The notes beneath the pieces were generated by a model. The model was not told where the DNA came from, ran no database searches, and saw only the letters and a list, made by a program, of their open reading frames with translations. A stretch of 30,509 bases of DNA from Mageeibacillus sp. UBA5439 (lineage in GTDB: Bacteria; Bacillota; Clostridia; Saccharofermentanales; DTU023): positions 1-30,509 of the forward strand of contig DIRJ01000038.1 in NCBI GenBank assembly GCA_002427505.1. Direction: 5' to 3'. The position numbers and the translations under genes are program-made. This document shows positions 22,185 through 30,020 of this stretch, one piece after another (positions within the stretch are counted from its first letter, which is position 1; the number at the start of each line of letters is the position of its first letter).

Positions 22185-23519
22185 TTATTCTGAAACCCTG
22201 TCACCTTCATCAAAGACATCGCCGCATTCAGGACAGAATTTCGGTGGATTATGCGGGTCTTCCGGTTCAAAACCGCATTTGTCACAGCGATAGAGCGGGG
22301 CACTCGGAGGTTTAGCCTTACCGCATTCTTTGCAGAACTTGCCCTGATTAACTTCACCGCAGGAACACTGCCAGCCCGGTTCTTCCTTCGGCTTAGCTTC
22401 TCCGCACTCTTTACAGAACTTACCTGTGTTGGTGGTCCCACATTTACAGGTCCAGCTGTCAGCGGAAGCTTTAGCTGCAGTTGCTGCCTGTGAAGCTGCT
22501 TCAGCCTGTTTCTGATCGCCCATACGGAAGAGGGCTGCTGCATCAGCTCCGCCGGCTCCCTGCGCCATACCAAGTCCCATAAAGCCTGTAATAGCGCCGC
22601 CTTCATTGCTGGCAGCACCTCTCATGGCATCAGACTGTGCCGCAACCAGAGTCGCTGCAGCGTAATTCGGATCACGCATCATAGCAGCACGCTGTGCCTG
22701 CTTGATCAAGTCTTCATCTTCCGGCGGCAGTGTTACTGAATTAAGACCGATACTGACAATCTCCAGACCACGTAATTCTGTCCATTGCTCAGAAAGCTCT
22801 ATCTTCAATGCGTCGGCAATTTCCTTGTTCATACCGACCAACTGATTGGGGCGTACTCCCAGAGTTGAGATGCGTGCAAAAGCTGGTGCCAGATAATGCA
22901 AAAATTCTGATTTCAGCTGTGAGTCAATCTCATCCCGCCGATAGGATCCTTCTACATTTCCTGTTACATTTTTGTAAAAAAGCAGAGGATCAGCAATTTT
23001 ATATGAATATACTCCGTTAGCCCGAACTGATACATCGATGTCAAGATTGATATTCGCATCGACAACACGGAAAGAAATCGGATTTGGCGTTCCGAATTTG
23101 TTGCCGATAATTTCCTTGGTGTTGACATAGTAGACACGCTGATCTTTTCCGGTATCACCGCCATAGGTGAAACGTTTGCCTATGGTCTGGAAGGTTTTCT
23201 TGATACTGTCACCAAGATTACCGGAAAAAATGCTGGGTTCGCTTGAACTATCATAGGTGAACTCACCCGGTTCAGCCGAGACTTCAACAATTTCGCCCTG
23301 ATCAACGATGATCATGCATTGGCCGTCAGCAACAGCGATGCCGCTGCCGTTGGAGATAATATTATCGTGTCCCTTGACGTTTGATGAACGGCTGCCAATT
23401 TGTTTTTGTCCTCTGACCAGCAGAGTATTAGCATCTAATGAATCACAGTAGAAAAACTCTTTCCACTGATCTGCCAATGTTCCTCCTAAAGCGCCTATTC
23501 CGGCTTTAATCAGTCCCAT
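22185..23519 (-). CDS. SPFH-domain protein with C-terminal zinc ribbons (YdjI-like)
   Basis: The 444-residue product has the YdjI-type SPFH (virion core P4A-like) domain: MGLIKAGIGALGGTLADQWKEFFYCDSL, IISNGSGIAVADGQCMIIVDQGEIVEVSAEPGEFTYD, KRFTYGG and ELRGLEIVSIGLNSVTLPPE. Residues 265-350 are an Ala/Gly/Met-rich helical segment, and the end has three Cys-rich ribbons (about 356-373, 383-400 and 411-433; CxC..CxxC twice, then CxxC..CxxC). Such proteins are cytoplasmic scaffolds at the membrane, homologous in part to flotillins. It has AAGGAG six bases before the ATG and heads the operon with the YdjG- and YdjH-like genes. A pspA (ydjF) gene, first in the B. subtilis operon, is not here. Confidence 0.85.
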   Translation of the reverse strand: MGLIKAGIGALGGTLADQWKEFFYCDSLDANTLLVRGQKQIGSRSSNVKGHDNIISNGSGIAVADGQCMIIVDQGEIVEVSAEPGEFTYDSSSEPSIFSGNLGDSIKKTFQTIGKRFTYGGDTGKDQRVYYVNTKEIIGNKFGTPNPISFRVVDANINLDIDVSVRANGVYSYKIADPLLFYKNVTGNVEGSYRRDEIDSQLKSEFLHYLAPAFARISTLGVRPNQLVGMNKEIADALKIELSEQWTELRGLEIVSIGLNSVTLPPEDEDLIKQAQRAAMMRDPNYAAATLVAAQSDAMRGAASNEGGAITGFMGLGMAQGAGGADAAALFRMGDQKQAEAASQAATAAKASADSWTCKCGTTNTGKFCKECGEAKPKEEPGWQCSCGEVNQGKFCKECGKAKPPSAPLYRCDKCGFEPEDPHNPPKFCPECGDVFDEGDRVSE

Positions 23520-23740
23520 AACTACTCCTTATGTACCTTTCTTTTATTGGGTTGCATAACCCGGCCAAAACTGGATTCGATCAAAATGCTGCCACTTAGA
23601 ACCAAGCATACATTTGATAAGCATAAATACTATTTTTGTAAGTATACTAGAAAAACATACATAATTCTTCACCGGCAAAACATTTCTTAGGCATGTTATG
23701 CTGGTTATTAGCAAAAAAAGGTAAATGAAAAAAGATTAAT

Positions 23741-24979
23741 ATGGAAACATGTGGCATTGTAAGTGAATTTAATCCCTTCCATCGCGGGCACCAGGAGCTG
23801 ATCAGGCAGATCCGGGAGAAGTTTTCGGCTGATGTCGGCATTGTTGCCGTTATGTCTGCTTCTTTCACCCAGAGAGGTGAACCGGCTCTCTGCGATATTT
23901 CTCATCGCGTACGTGCAGCTCTTAAGGAAGGTGTTGACCTGATAATTGAAATCCCTGTCAGCTTTGTCTTGTCTTCTGCTGAAAGCTTCGCTGCAGCCGG
24001 CATCAAGCTGTTGCAGGCCAGCGGTATTGTGCGCAATCTGGCTTATGGCAGTGAAGACTGCGATGCTCCGGAGCTGATTAAAGATCTTGCCACTTTTCTC
24101 TCAGATGAAACTGCAGAATTCAAATTATCACTCGATCAGAATATTCGTCAGGGTATGGGTTTTGCTGCAGCCCGTCAGGCTGCGGTCAGCGAGTGTCTGC
24201 ATGATAAGAGAGCCGGAGCTGTCTTAGCAAACAGCAATTCCATTTTGGCTGTCGAATATGAGAAAGCTATTCTCAGGAGCGGAAAAGAACTAGCCACGCA
24301 TCCCCTGCCCCTGTATCACAAAGACCTGTTTTCCGCCAGCAAGATCAGAGATTTAGCCGCTGAGGCAGTATCCGGCAGACCGGAAGACAGCAAAGCCAAT
24401 CTGCTGCGTCTGCTTCATCCTTATATGACTCCAATCTCCCTGTCTGAGCTGATCTCGGCTTACCAGGAACAGGAAGCCGTGGTTTTTCTGCACCACTTCG
24501 CTCCCCTGGTCCATAGTCAGGCTATTTGGCAGGACCGTGAGCACCTGGCTGCTATTCAGGGTATGCAAAACGGCCTTGCTGACCGCTTTATCAATCATCT
24601 GGCAAAACTGGACTCGAAGCTGAGTGCGGAGACTTTCTCTGACTGGCTTGAATCCATTGCAACACGTGCTTTTCCTCTGTCGCGCGTACGCCGTGCCCTG
24701 CTGTCCGCTATGCTGAACATCAGCCAGGAAGACACTCAAAGTTCAGAGCCTGAATTTTTGCGCATTCTCGGCTTTTCCAAACGCGGCCAAACTTTATTAG
24801 CTTATATGAAGGAAAGCGCTAGTCTGCCGGTGATAACGCGCAGCGCTGACTGGCAGAAAGTTACCGGCAGATCAGGGCTGCTGCAGAAAGACTTGTGTTT
24901 TACTGCCGGAAATCTCTGGATATCATGTCTTAAGGGTCCTCATAATTTGGAAGAAACACGCCGGATCATACGCAGCTGA
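23741..24979 (+). CDS. tmcAL: tRNA(Met) cytidine acetate ligase TmcAL (YlbM)
   Basis: TmcAL makes N4-acetylcytidine at the wobble base C34 of elongator tRNA-Met using acetate and ATP. The 412-residue product opens METCGIVSEFNPFHRGHQ, containing the nucleotidyltransferase HxGH motif (His14-His17 region), followed by VAVMSASFTQRGEPALCD, ADLIIE-like GVDLIIEIPVSFVLSSAESFA, and SASKIR (about 197-202), the second ATP-binding segment. Length fits the family. The start has no ribosome site at the normal distance; AAAGG is 19 bases upstream, in front of a four-codon ORF (23725-23739) that ends one base before this ATG. Acetate as a substrate links it loosely to the nearby pta-ackA genes, an inference only. 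Confidence 0.93.
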   Translation: METCGIVSEFNPFHRGHQELIRQIREKFSADVGIVAVMSASFTQRGEPALCDISHRVRAALKEGVDLIIEIPVSFVLSSAESFAAAGIKLLQASGIVRNLAYGSEDCDAPELIKDLATFLSDETAEFKLSLDQNIRQGMGFAAARQAAVSECLHDKRAGAVLANSNSILAVEYEKAILRSGKELATHPLPLYHKDLFSASKIRDLAAEAVSGRPEDSKANLLRLLHPYMTPISLSELISAYQEQEAVVFLHHFAPLVHSQAIWQDREHLAAIQGMQNGLADRFINHLAKLDSKLSAETFSDWLESIATRAFPLSRVRRALLSAMLNISQEDTQSSEPEFLRILGFSKRGQTLLAYMKESASLPVITRSADWQKVTGRSGLLQKDLCFTAGNLWISCLKGPHNLEETRRIIRS

Positions 24980-24984
24980 AGAAT

Positions 24985-25013
24985 TTGCACAAATCAAAGC
25001 AAGTGACTATAAT
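24985..25013 (+). promoter_or_regulatory. Promoter of tyrS
   Basis: TTGCAC (24985-24990) and a perfect TATAAT (25008-25013) are 17 bases apart. A second TATAAT lies at 25028-25033, with no good -35. Either start leaves a leader of less than 50 bases, too short for a T-box. Confidence 0.6.
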
Positions 25014-25066
25014 TGGCTTTCACAGTATATAATTTGTGATGTTTTTAAAGAAAGAAGGAGTAGGTC

Positions 25067-26299
25067 ATGTCTGAAAGAAATGTTTATGATGTTTTGCTGG
25101 AGCGCGGCTACATAGAGCAGCTCACCCATGAGGAGGAAGTGCGTGATTATCTAAATCAGAAAGGCGCTACTTTCTACATTGGTTTTGACCCTACAGCAGA
25201 CAGTCTTCATATCGGTCATTTCATTCAGCTGATGGTAATGACTCATCTGCAGCGTGCCGGCCTGCGTCCGATCGCCTTGATGGGCGGAGGCACCGGACAT
25301 ATCGGTGACCCTAGCGGACGCACTGATATGCGCAGCCTGATGACCAAAGAAACTATAGACCATAATGTTGACTGCTTCGTCAAACAGATGTCACGCCTGA
25401 TTGATTTTTCCAACGGCAAGGCAATCATTGATAATAATGCTGACTGGATCCTGAAGCTGAATTACATTGATTTTCTACGCGAAATCGGCATACACTTTTC
25501 AGTGAACCGGATGCTGACTCTGGACAGCTATAAAAACAGGCTGGAAGCTGGCTTATCTTTTTTTGAATTCAATTATATTCTTCTGCAAGCCTATGACTTT
25601 CTCCACCTCTACCGCAAATATGATTGCAGATTGCAGCTGGGCGGCAGTGACCAATGGAGCAATATAATTGCAGGAGCTGACCTGATCCGGAAAGTTGAGC
25701 AGGGCAACGCTTATGGCATGACCTTTACGCTGCTGACTAACAGTGCCGGTGATAAAATGGGCAAAACTGCCAAAGGTGCTGTCTGGCTGGATGAGAACAA
25801 GTTCTCAGTTTACGATTTCTACCAGTACATGCGCAATGTTGATGACGCTGATGTTATTAAATTTATGAAGCTGCTGACTTTCATGCCTCTGGAAGAAATC
25901 CAGGAATATGCTGCATTGACCGGCTCTGACCTGAATCAGGCTAAAGAAAAGCTGGCCTTTGAAGTAACTAGTTTAGTTCATGGCAAAGAAAAAGCATCTC
26001 GGGCTGAGGCTGCTGCAAAAGCGCTTTTTAGCGGTCAGGGCAACTTATCAGAAAGCCCGGCACTTGTCTTAAATTTCAGCGAAATGGAAAAAAGTTTAGT
26101 CGAAATTCTGGCAGACAACAAGATTGTTTCCTCTCGCAGTGAAGCCAGACGTCTCGTGCAGCAGGGCGGGCTTTACCTCAACGATGAAGCTGTCAATGAT
26201 CTTGGAAAAATGCTGACCAGCTCCGATCTGGACCAGGATCAATCCTGCATCATCCGGCTGGGCAAGAAACGTTATTATATCTTACGTTTTGAAAACTGA
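25067..26299 (+). CDS. tyrS: Tyrosyl-tRNA synthetase
   Basis: Charges tRNA-Tyr. The 410-residue class I enzyme has the HIGH signature in DSLHIGHFIQL (about 45-55), GGGTGHIGDPSGR, the tyrosine-site LLQAYDFLHL, LQLGGSDQWSNI, and the KMSKS loop in the form KMGKT, followed by a C-terminal S4 RNA-binding domain (about 345-410, with SSRSEARRLVQQGGLYLNDE). The KMGKT loop and S4 tail mark the usual bacterial TyrRS1 form. AGAAGGAG stands seven bases before the ATG. Unlike many Firmicute tyrS genes it has no T-box leader; its promoter is within 90 bases. A strong hairpin follows the gene. Confidence 0.97.
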   Translation: MSERNVYDVLLERGYIEQLTHEEEVRDYLNQKGATFYIGFDPTADSLHIGHFIQLMVMTHLQRAGLRPIALMGGGTGHIGDPSGRTDMRSLMTKETIDHNVDCFVKQMSRLIDFSNGKAIIDNNADWILKLNYIDFLREIGIHFSVNRMLTLDSYKNRLEAGLSFFEFNYILLQAYDFLHLYRKYDCRLQLGGSDQWSNIIAGADLIRKVEQGNAYGMTFTLLTNSAGDKMGKTAKGAVWLDENKFSVYDFYQYMRNVDDADVIKFMKLLTFMPLEEIQEYAALTGSDLNQAKEKLAFEVTSLVHGKEKASRAEAAAKALFSGQGNLSESPALVLNFSEMEKSLVEILADNKIVSSRSEARRLVQQGGLYLNDEAVNDLGKMLTSSDLDQDQSCIIRLGKKRYYILRFEN

Positions 26300-26322
26300 T
26301 AAACAATCAGATAAGAGAATTC

Positions 26323-26354
26323 GCAAACAATCCGCTCCCGAGCGGATTGTTTGC
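26323..26354. terminator. Bidirectional terminator between tyrS and thiN
   Basis: A perfect 14-bp stem (26323-26336 with 26341-26354) with a four-base loop lies 24 bases after tyrS and 14 bases after the convergent thiN. T-rich sequence lies within the 3' arm on both strands, with no long T-run after it. Position and stability make it the shared terminator. Confidence 0.75.
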
Positions 26355-26367
26355 CTTAGGATTAATT

Positions 26368-27162
26368 TCAGTCTGCAGCAGTAAGCAGCAACATTACCGT
26401 GCCACTTTCAAGCGAAACAATTGGATCAGCCTTTGCGCCCGGCAGCGGACGATTAGATACTGCAGCAGCTCTATTGTAAGGCAGCTCTGCCTGCTCTAGC
26501 TCCCATTTTAGTCCTGATAAGCTAAAACCCTTCACTTTATCATCCAGAGGTATAGCGGAAAATACCGGTTCAGGATCTTCTGACAATCTGCTGGCGGCAA
26601 GCAGTGCCGGTGCGAAGGCTGCTTGCTGCTGCACGCTGCCGGCCAGTATACGCACCAGGCTAAGCCCGTCTGACAGATAAAGCAAGGCGCCTGAGCGTGC
26701 CAGGCTGGCTGCCAGCAATACATTGGTCCAACTATGATCCCAACGCTTGCCGAAAGGAAACAGAATTAAGAAGCTCAAAGCGGAAAGATCTTGCGCCCGG
26801 CGAAAATTACCGGTCAGAGACTGGGCGAACTGCTCTTGGTCCTGGCCGGCAAATGCTGCCAGTAGTAATGCTTTACTATTGATTTCCTTGCCGGATTCAG
26901 CAAGATAAAGTGCCAGAGAGACTGCCAGTTCGCCGTCAGTATAATCTTTATCCCGGGGAAATAATAATTGAATGCTTTTGTCAGGAAGGCTCATTTGCGC
27001 CGAATCGTTATCGCCGATAACCCAGTCCGGCGCAATTCCGGCTCTGATCAGAATATCTGCGCCGCCGTCAGCTGCAACGATGGTATCAGCTAAGGCACAG
27101 AGACGCCTTGCGCCCGGAAGATCAGCGCAATCTCCTGCCAAGGAAACGACACAATTAAACAC
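26368..27162 (-). CDS. thiN: Thiamine pyrophosphokinase
   Basis: Transfers pyrophosphate from ATP to thiamine, giving the cofactor TPP. Family signatures in the 264-residue product are ADTIVAADGGADIL (25-38), PDWVIGDNDS (45-54), FPRDKDYTDGELAVSLAL (68-85), FGKRWDHSWTNVLLAA (about 137-152) and KGFSLSGLKWELEQAEL with SNRPL near the end. The family is usually about 210 residues; the excess is mostly a hydrophobic and Gln-rich stretch (about 88-135) before the GxRxDH motif. Translation starts at GTG (27162), eight bases inside the end of rpe, so coupling is likely. The position after rpe is conserved in Firmicutes (B. subtilis yloS). Confidence 0.93.
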   Translation of the reverse strand: MFNCVVSLAGDCADLPGARRLCALADTIVAADGGADILIRAGIAPDWVIGDNDSAQMSLPDKSIQLLFPRDKDYTDGELAVSLALYLAESGKEINSKALLLAAFAGQDQEQFAQSLTGNFRRAQDLSALSFLILFPFGKRWDHSWTNVLLAASLARSGALLYLSDGLSLVRILAGSVQQQAAFAPALLAASRLSEDPEPVFSAIPLDDKVKGFSLSGLKWELEQAELPYNRAAAVSNRPLPGAKADPIVSLESGTVMLLLTAAD

Positions 27163-27862
27163 GTTTTAACTCTCGGTCCAATTCCCGCATATCCAGCTGA
27201 AAAGCCTTAGCTTCCAGTCCCGGATCATCAGCTAAAAAGATAGCGGAACCTGCTACCACCATATCAGCACCGGCCCGCATCACTTCGCCTAAGTTATTAC
27301 GGGAAATTCCACCATCCACCTGCAGCCGCACCGCATAGCCGGACGCATCAATCATGGCGCGGGCAGAACGAATCTTTTCTGTCATCTGGCGAAGATAGAC
27401 CTGACCGCCAAAACCCGGGTTAACCGTCATCAGAAGCAGCAGATCCAGATCAGGAAGCAGGTATTTCACATCTTCCAGCGGAGTCGCAGGACTCAGCGAA
27501 ATCCCGGCATAACAGCCTGAGGACCTGATTTCACTCAAGACTCTTTGCGGATGAAGACTGGCCTCACGATGAAAGACCAAAGAAGAGGCGCCTGCAGCCA
27601 CGAAATTCTGAATTTGCCTTTCAGGATTTTCAACCATCAGATGCACATCAAGTGCTTTATCAATTTTTTTACTTAGTTGTTTTACCATCTGGGAACCGAA
27701 TGTAATCAAAGGTACAAAGGATCCATCCATCACATCACAATGCAGCAGATCGTAATTGTCATTTAAGGCAGCAACCGACTTGCTGAGATCCGACAAATCT
27801 GCCGCCAAAATCGAAGGACACAGGAGAGTCTTGCGGTCCGTCCAGTCCGAACATCTTTTCAT
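27155..27862 (-). CDS. rpe: Ribulose-phosphate 3-epimerase
   Basis: Interconverts ribulose-5-phosphate and xylulose-5-phosphate in the pentose phosphate pathway. The 235-residue TIM barrel has CPSILAADLSDL (15-26), LHCDVMDGSFVPLITFG (41-57) with metal His and Asp, DVHLMVENPE, LLMTVNPGFGGQ and LQVDGGIS (about 180-187) with the second catalytic Asp, then VVAGSAIF for phosphate binding. Length is slightly above the usual 220 because of the N-terminal ten residues. GAGGGAG precedes the ATG. It lies 27 bases after the kinase and overlaps thiN by eight bases. In B. subtilis cpgA (rsgA) stands between prkC and rpe; here it is missing. Confidence 0.97.
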   Translation of the reverse strand: MKRCSDWTDRKTLLCPSILAADLSDLSKSVAALNDNYDLLHCDVMDGSFVPLITFGSQMVKQLSKKIDKALDVHLMVENPERQIQNFVAAGASSLVFHREASLHPQRVLSEIRSSGCYAGISLSPATPLEDVKYLLPDLDLLLLMTVNPGFGGQVYLRQMTEKIRSARAMIDASGYAVRLQVDGGISRNNLGEVMRAGADMVVAGSAIFLADDPGLEAKAFQLDMRELDRELKRV

Positions 27863-27889
27863 TTTTCTCCCTCACTTCCAAATTAAAGC

Positions 27890-30007
27890 TTAAGCATCTC
27901 CGTTGGGAGTATCAGTTGCAGGCTCTGTCGTAGGATCCGGTGCCGGATCTGTCACCGGTGGTGTTGCTGGCGTTGGGTTCGTGTATGCTTCATAATCGGC
28001 AGCATCACCCCAGGTCAACACAATTGCATCCTTGTTCGGCGTAAACTCCGTACCGGCTTCAATATTTTGTGCCAGTATGTAAATATTTTTCTTGTCTGCG
28101 CTCGTATTGGGATTGAGGCCGGAACTTGATGCAGGCCAGCGCTGTACGCTATATTCCAGAACGCCCAGAGATGACAGCAGCGAATCAACTGCCGACTGTG
28201 TTTTACCTTCAAGCTTCGGCATGATCCTGACGGCTGAAGTGGTTGTCGGATTTTTATAATCATAAAGATCTTCATAAGTACCGACTTCCAATATTATGGG
28301 TGTTCTTGCCGGAACCTCCGTACCGGGCGCAGGACTTTGTTTGATGACATACTTGTCATTTTCCGGAATCGGGTCACCGGTATAAGAAATCTCAGAACCC
28401 ACAAGCAAGCCCTTGTCCTCAATCAAGGAACGGGCAGATCCGATCGGCATCTCCTGCACATCCGGTACGCGGACATTTTCAGGACCGGAACTATAAATTA
28501 CTTCAATATTCTCGCCGCGGGGCAGTTCCGAACCGCTTGAAGGAACAGTGCGAATAACTATATCCTTGGGGATAGTATCGGAGAATTCGGGGGTGAAATA
28601 TGGCAGGAAGCCTTCAGTACGCAGTTTTTGCTCCGCCATTACCCTGGTATCCCCTTCAACTTCCGGCACGACCACAGAATCCTGACCGCTTGAAATATAC
28701 AGAGTCAGCTTTTGACCTTGAGGACGTATCTTCAGGGATCCGTCAGACTCGGGTTCCTGGCGGAAAATAATACCTTCCAGCACAGATTCATCAACCCTGT
28801 AAAGCAGTTCAATCTCCATCCCTGCTCTTTGAAGTTCGTTAAGCCGCTCTATAACTTCATCTTCATCAATCTCTTTGCCGGTGAAGTTGTCCAGTGTGAT
28901 TTCAGTGTTCACTGTTGGTTTTTCATTACTTGAGAAATTTTTAACCAGCCAGATCGTCAGCAGGGCCAAAAGAACAATAGCGACAGCACTGACTGTAACA
29001 ACAATCGCAGTATCCCGGTAGCGGGAAGAGCGTCGTTTGTTGTATGTTCTGTCAATATCTCTGACTTTATTGTAATTATTTTTTCTTGACGGCACGCCTA
29101 AAGCTGACGTAGACGCAGGTTCGGATCGCTGCGCCGTTTGCGGAATTACTCCGTAAACGCCATTCGGGTCAACCATGAAAGCGTCCAGCTCATCAATAAA
29201 TTCTCTGGCTGACCTATAGCGGGCAGCCGGATTCTTTTGAATCGCGCGGCCAACAATATCGTCAAGAGCCTTCGGTAATTCCGGTTCATAATAGCTGGGT
29301 GGCGGCGGGAATTCCTGCAAATGCTTTATAGCGATAGCAACGGAAGATTCACCGTCAAAAGGCAGCTCCCCCGTCAGCATTTCATAAAATATAATGCCCA
29401 GAGAATACAGGTCTGAACGTGTTGTTACTTCACCACCACGGGCCTGCTCCGGAGAAAAATAATGAACAGAACCCATCACCACACCGCCGGTTAAGGTGAT
29501 AGTGTTCATGCTGGAAGCTCTGGCAATGCCAAAATCAGTGACTTTCGCCACCATATCATCAGTTATCAGAATATTCTGCGGCTTCATATCGCGATGAATA
29601 ACTTCGCGTTGATGCGCATGTTCCAGAGCCAATCCGATTTGAATCATCAGCGGCGTCGCCAATCTGAAATCCAAAGCACCTTCGCGGCGAATCATATCTT
29701 TCAGAGTTTCACCCTGAACATATTCCTGAACGATATAGCGAACATCTCCGTCCTGACCATAATCAAGAACTTTGACAATATTGGGATGGTCCAAACTGGC
29801 AGCTGCACGCGCCTCCGTAGCAAATCGGCGCACAAACTCCGGGTCATTGGTCAATTCGTCACGCATGACCTTTAGGGCTACGCCTTCACCATTAGTCAGG
29901 TCTTCAGCTAAAAAGACCGATGCCATGCCACCTTGCCCAATAGGCTTGATTATGCGGTAGCGATCGCCAATGACCGTACCCGCTGAAAATTGCTGGGCAG
30001 AATTCAT
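27890..30007 (-). CDS. prkC: PASTA-domain Ser/Thr protein kinase (PrkC/StkP/PknB type)
   Basis: A membrane receptor kinase that senses muropeptides or lipid II and controls wall growth and division. The 705-residue product has a cytoplasmic kinase domain (16-275) with GQGGMAS (24-30), Lys46 in ALKVM, HRDMKPQN (138-145) with catalytic Asp140, DFG (158-160) and GSVHYFSPEQARG, a basic juxtamembrane stretch (305-332), one membrane segment (333-356), and four PASTA or PASTA-like repeats (about 366-437, 438-505, 506-577 and 590-680) before a Pro/Thr/Asp tail. The fourth repeat is diverged. ATG 30007, with AGGAGG, is chosen over 30082. It lies 13 bases after the phosphatase gene, its antagonist. Confidence 0.96.
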   Translation of the reverse strand: MNSAQQFSAGTVIGDRYRIIKPIGQGGMASVFLAEDLTNGEGVALKVMRDELTNDPEFVRRFATEARAAASLDHPNIVKVLDYGQDGDVRYIVQEYVQGETLKDMIRREGALDFRLATPLMIQIGLALEHAHQREVIHRDMKPQNILITDDMVAKVTDFGIARASSMNTITLTGGVVMGSVHYFSPEQARGGEVTTRSDLYSLGIIFYEMLTGELPFDGESSVAIAIKHLQEFPPPPSYYEPELPKALDDIVGRAIQKNPAARYRSAREFIDELDAFMVDPNGVYGVIPQTAQRSEPASTSALGVPSRKNNYNKVRDIDRTYNKRRSSRYRDTAIVVTVSAVAIVLLALLTIWLVKNFSSNEKPTVNTEITLDNFTGKEIDEDEVIERLNELQRAGMEIELLYRVDESVLEGIIFRQEPESDGSLKIRPQGQKLTLYISSGQDSVVVPEVEGDTRVMAEQKLRTEGFLPYFTPEFSDTIPKDIVIRTVPSSGSELPRGENIEVIYSSGPENVRVPDVQEMPIGSARSLIEDKGLLVGSEISYTGDPIPENDKYVIKQSPAPGTEVPARTPIILEVGTYEDLYDYKNPTTTSAVRIMPKLEGKTQSAVDSLLSSLGVLEYSVQRWPASSSGLNPNTSADKKNIYILAQNIEAGTEFTPNKDAIVLTWGDAADYEAYTNPTPATPPVTDPAPDPTTEPATDTPNGDA

Positions 30008-30020
30008 GTCTTCCTCCTGA

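Noticed and set aside
23546..23561. Small palindrome GGGTTGCATAACCC upstream of the SPFH operon
   Set aside because: Only five base pairs; not enough to call an operator by itself.
24353..24739. Open frames antisense to tmcAL and to other long genes
   Set aside because: No ribosome sites and no recognisable family; they follow from the codon bias of the opposite strand.
25014..25066. T-box riboswitch in front of tyrS
   Set aside because: There is no GGGTGGNACCGCG-type motif, and the leader from the visible promoters is too short.
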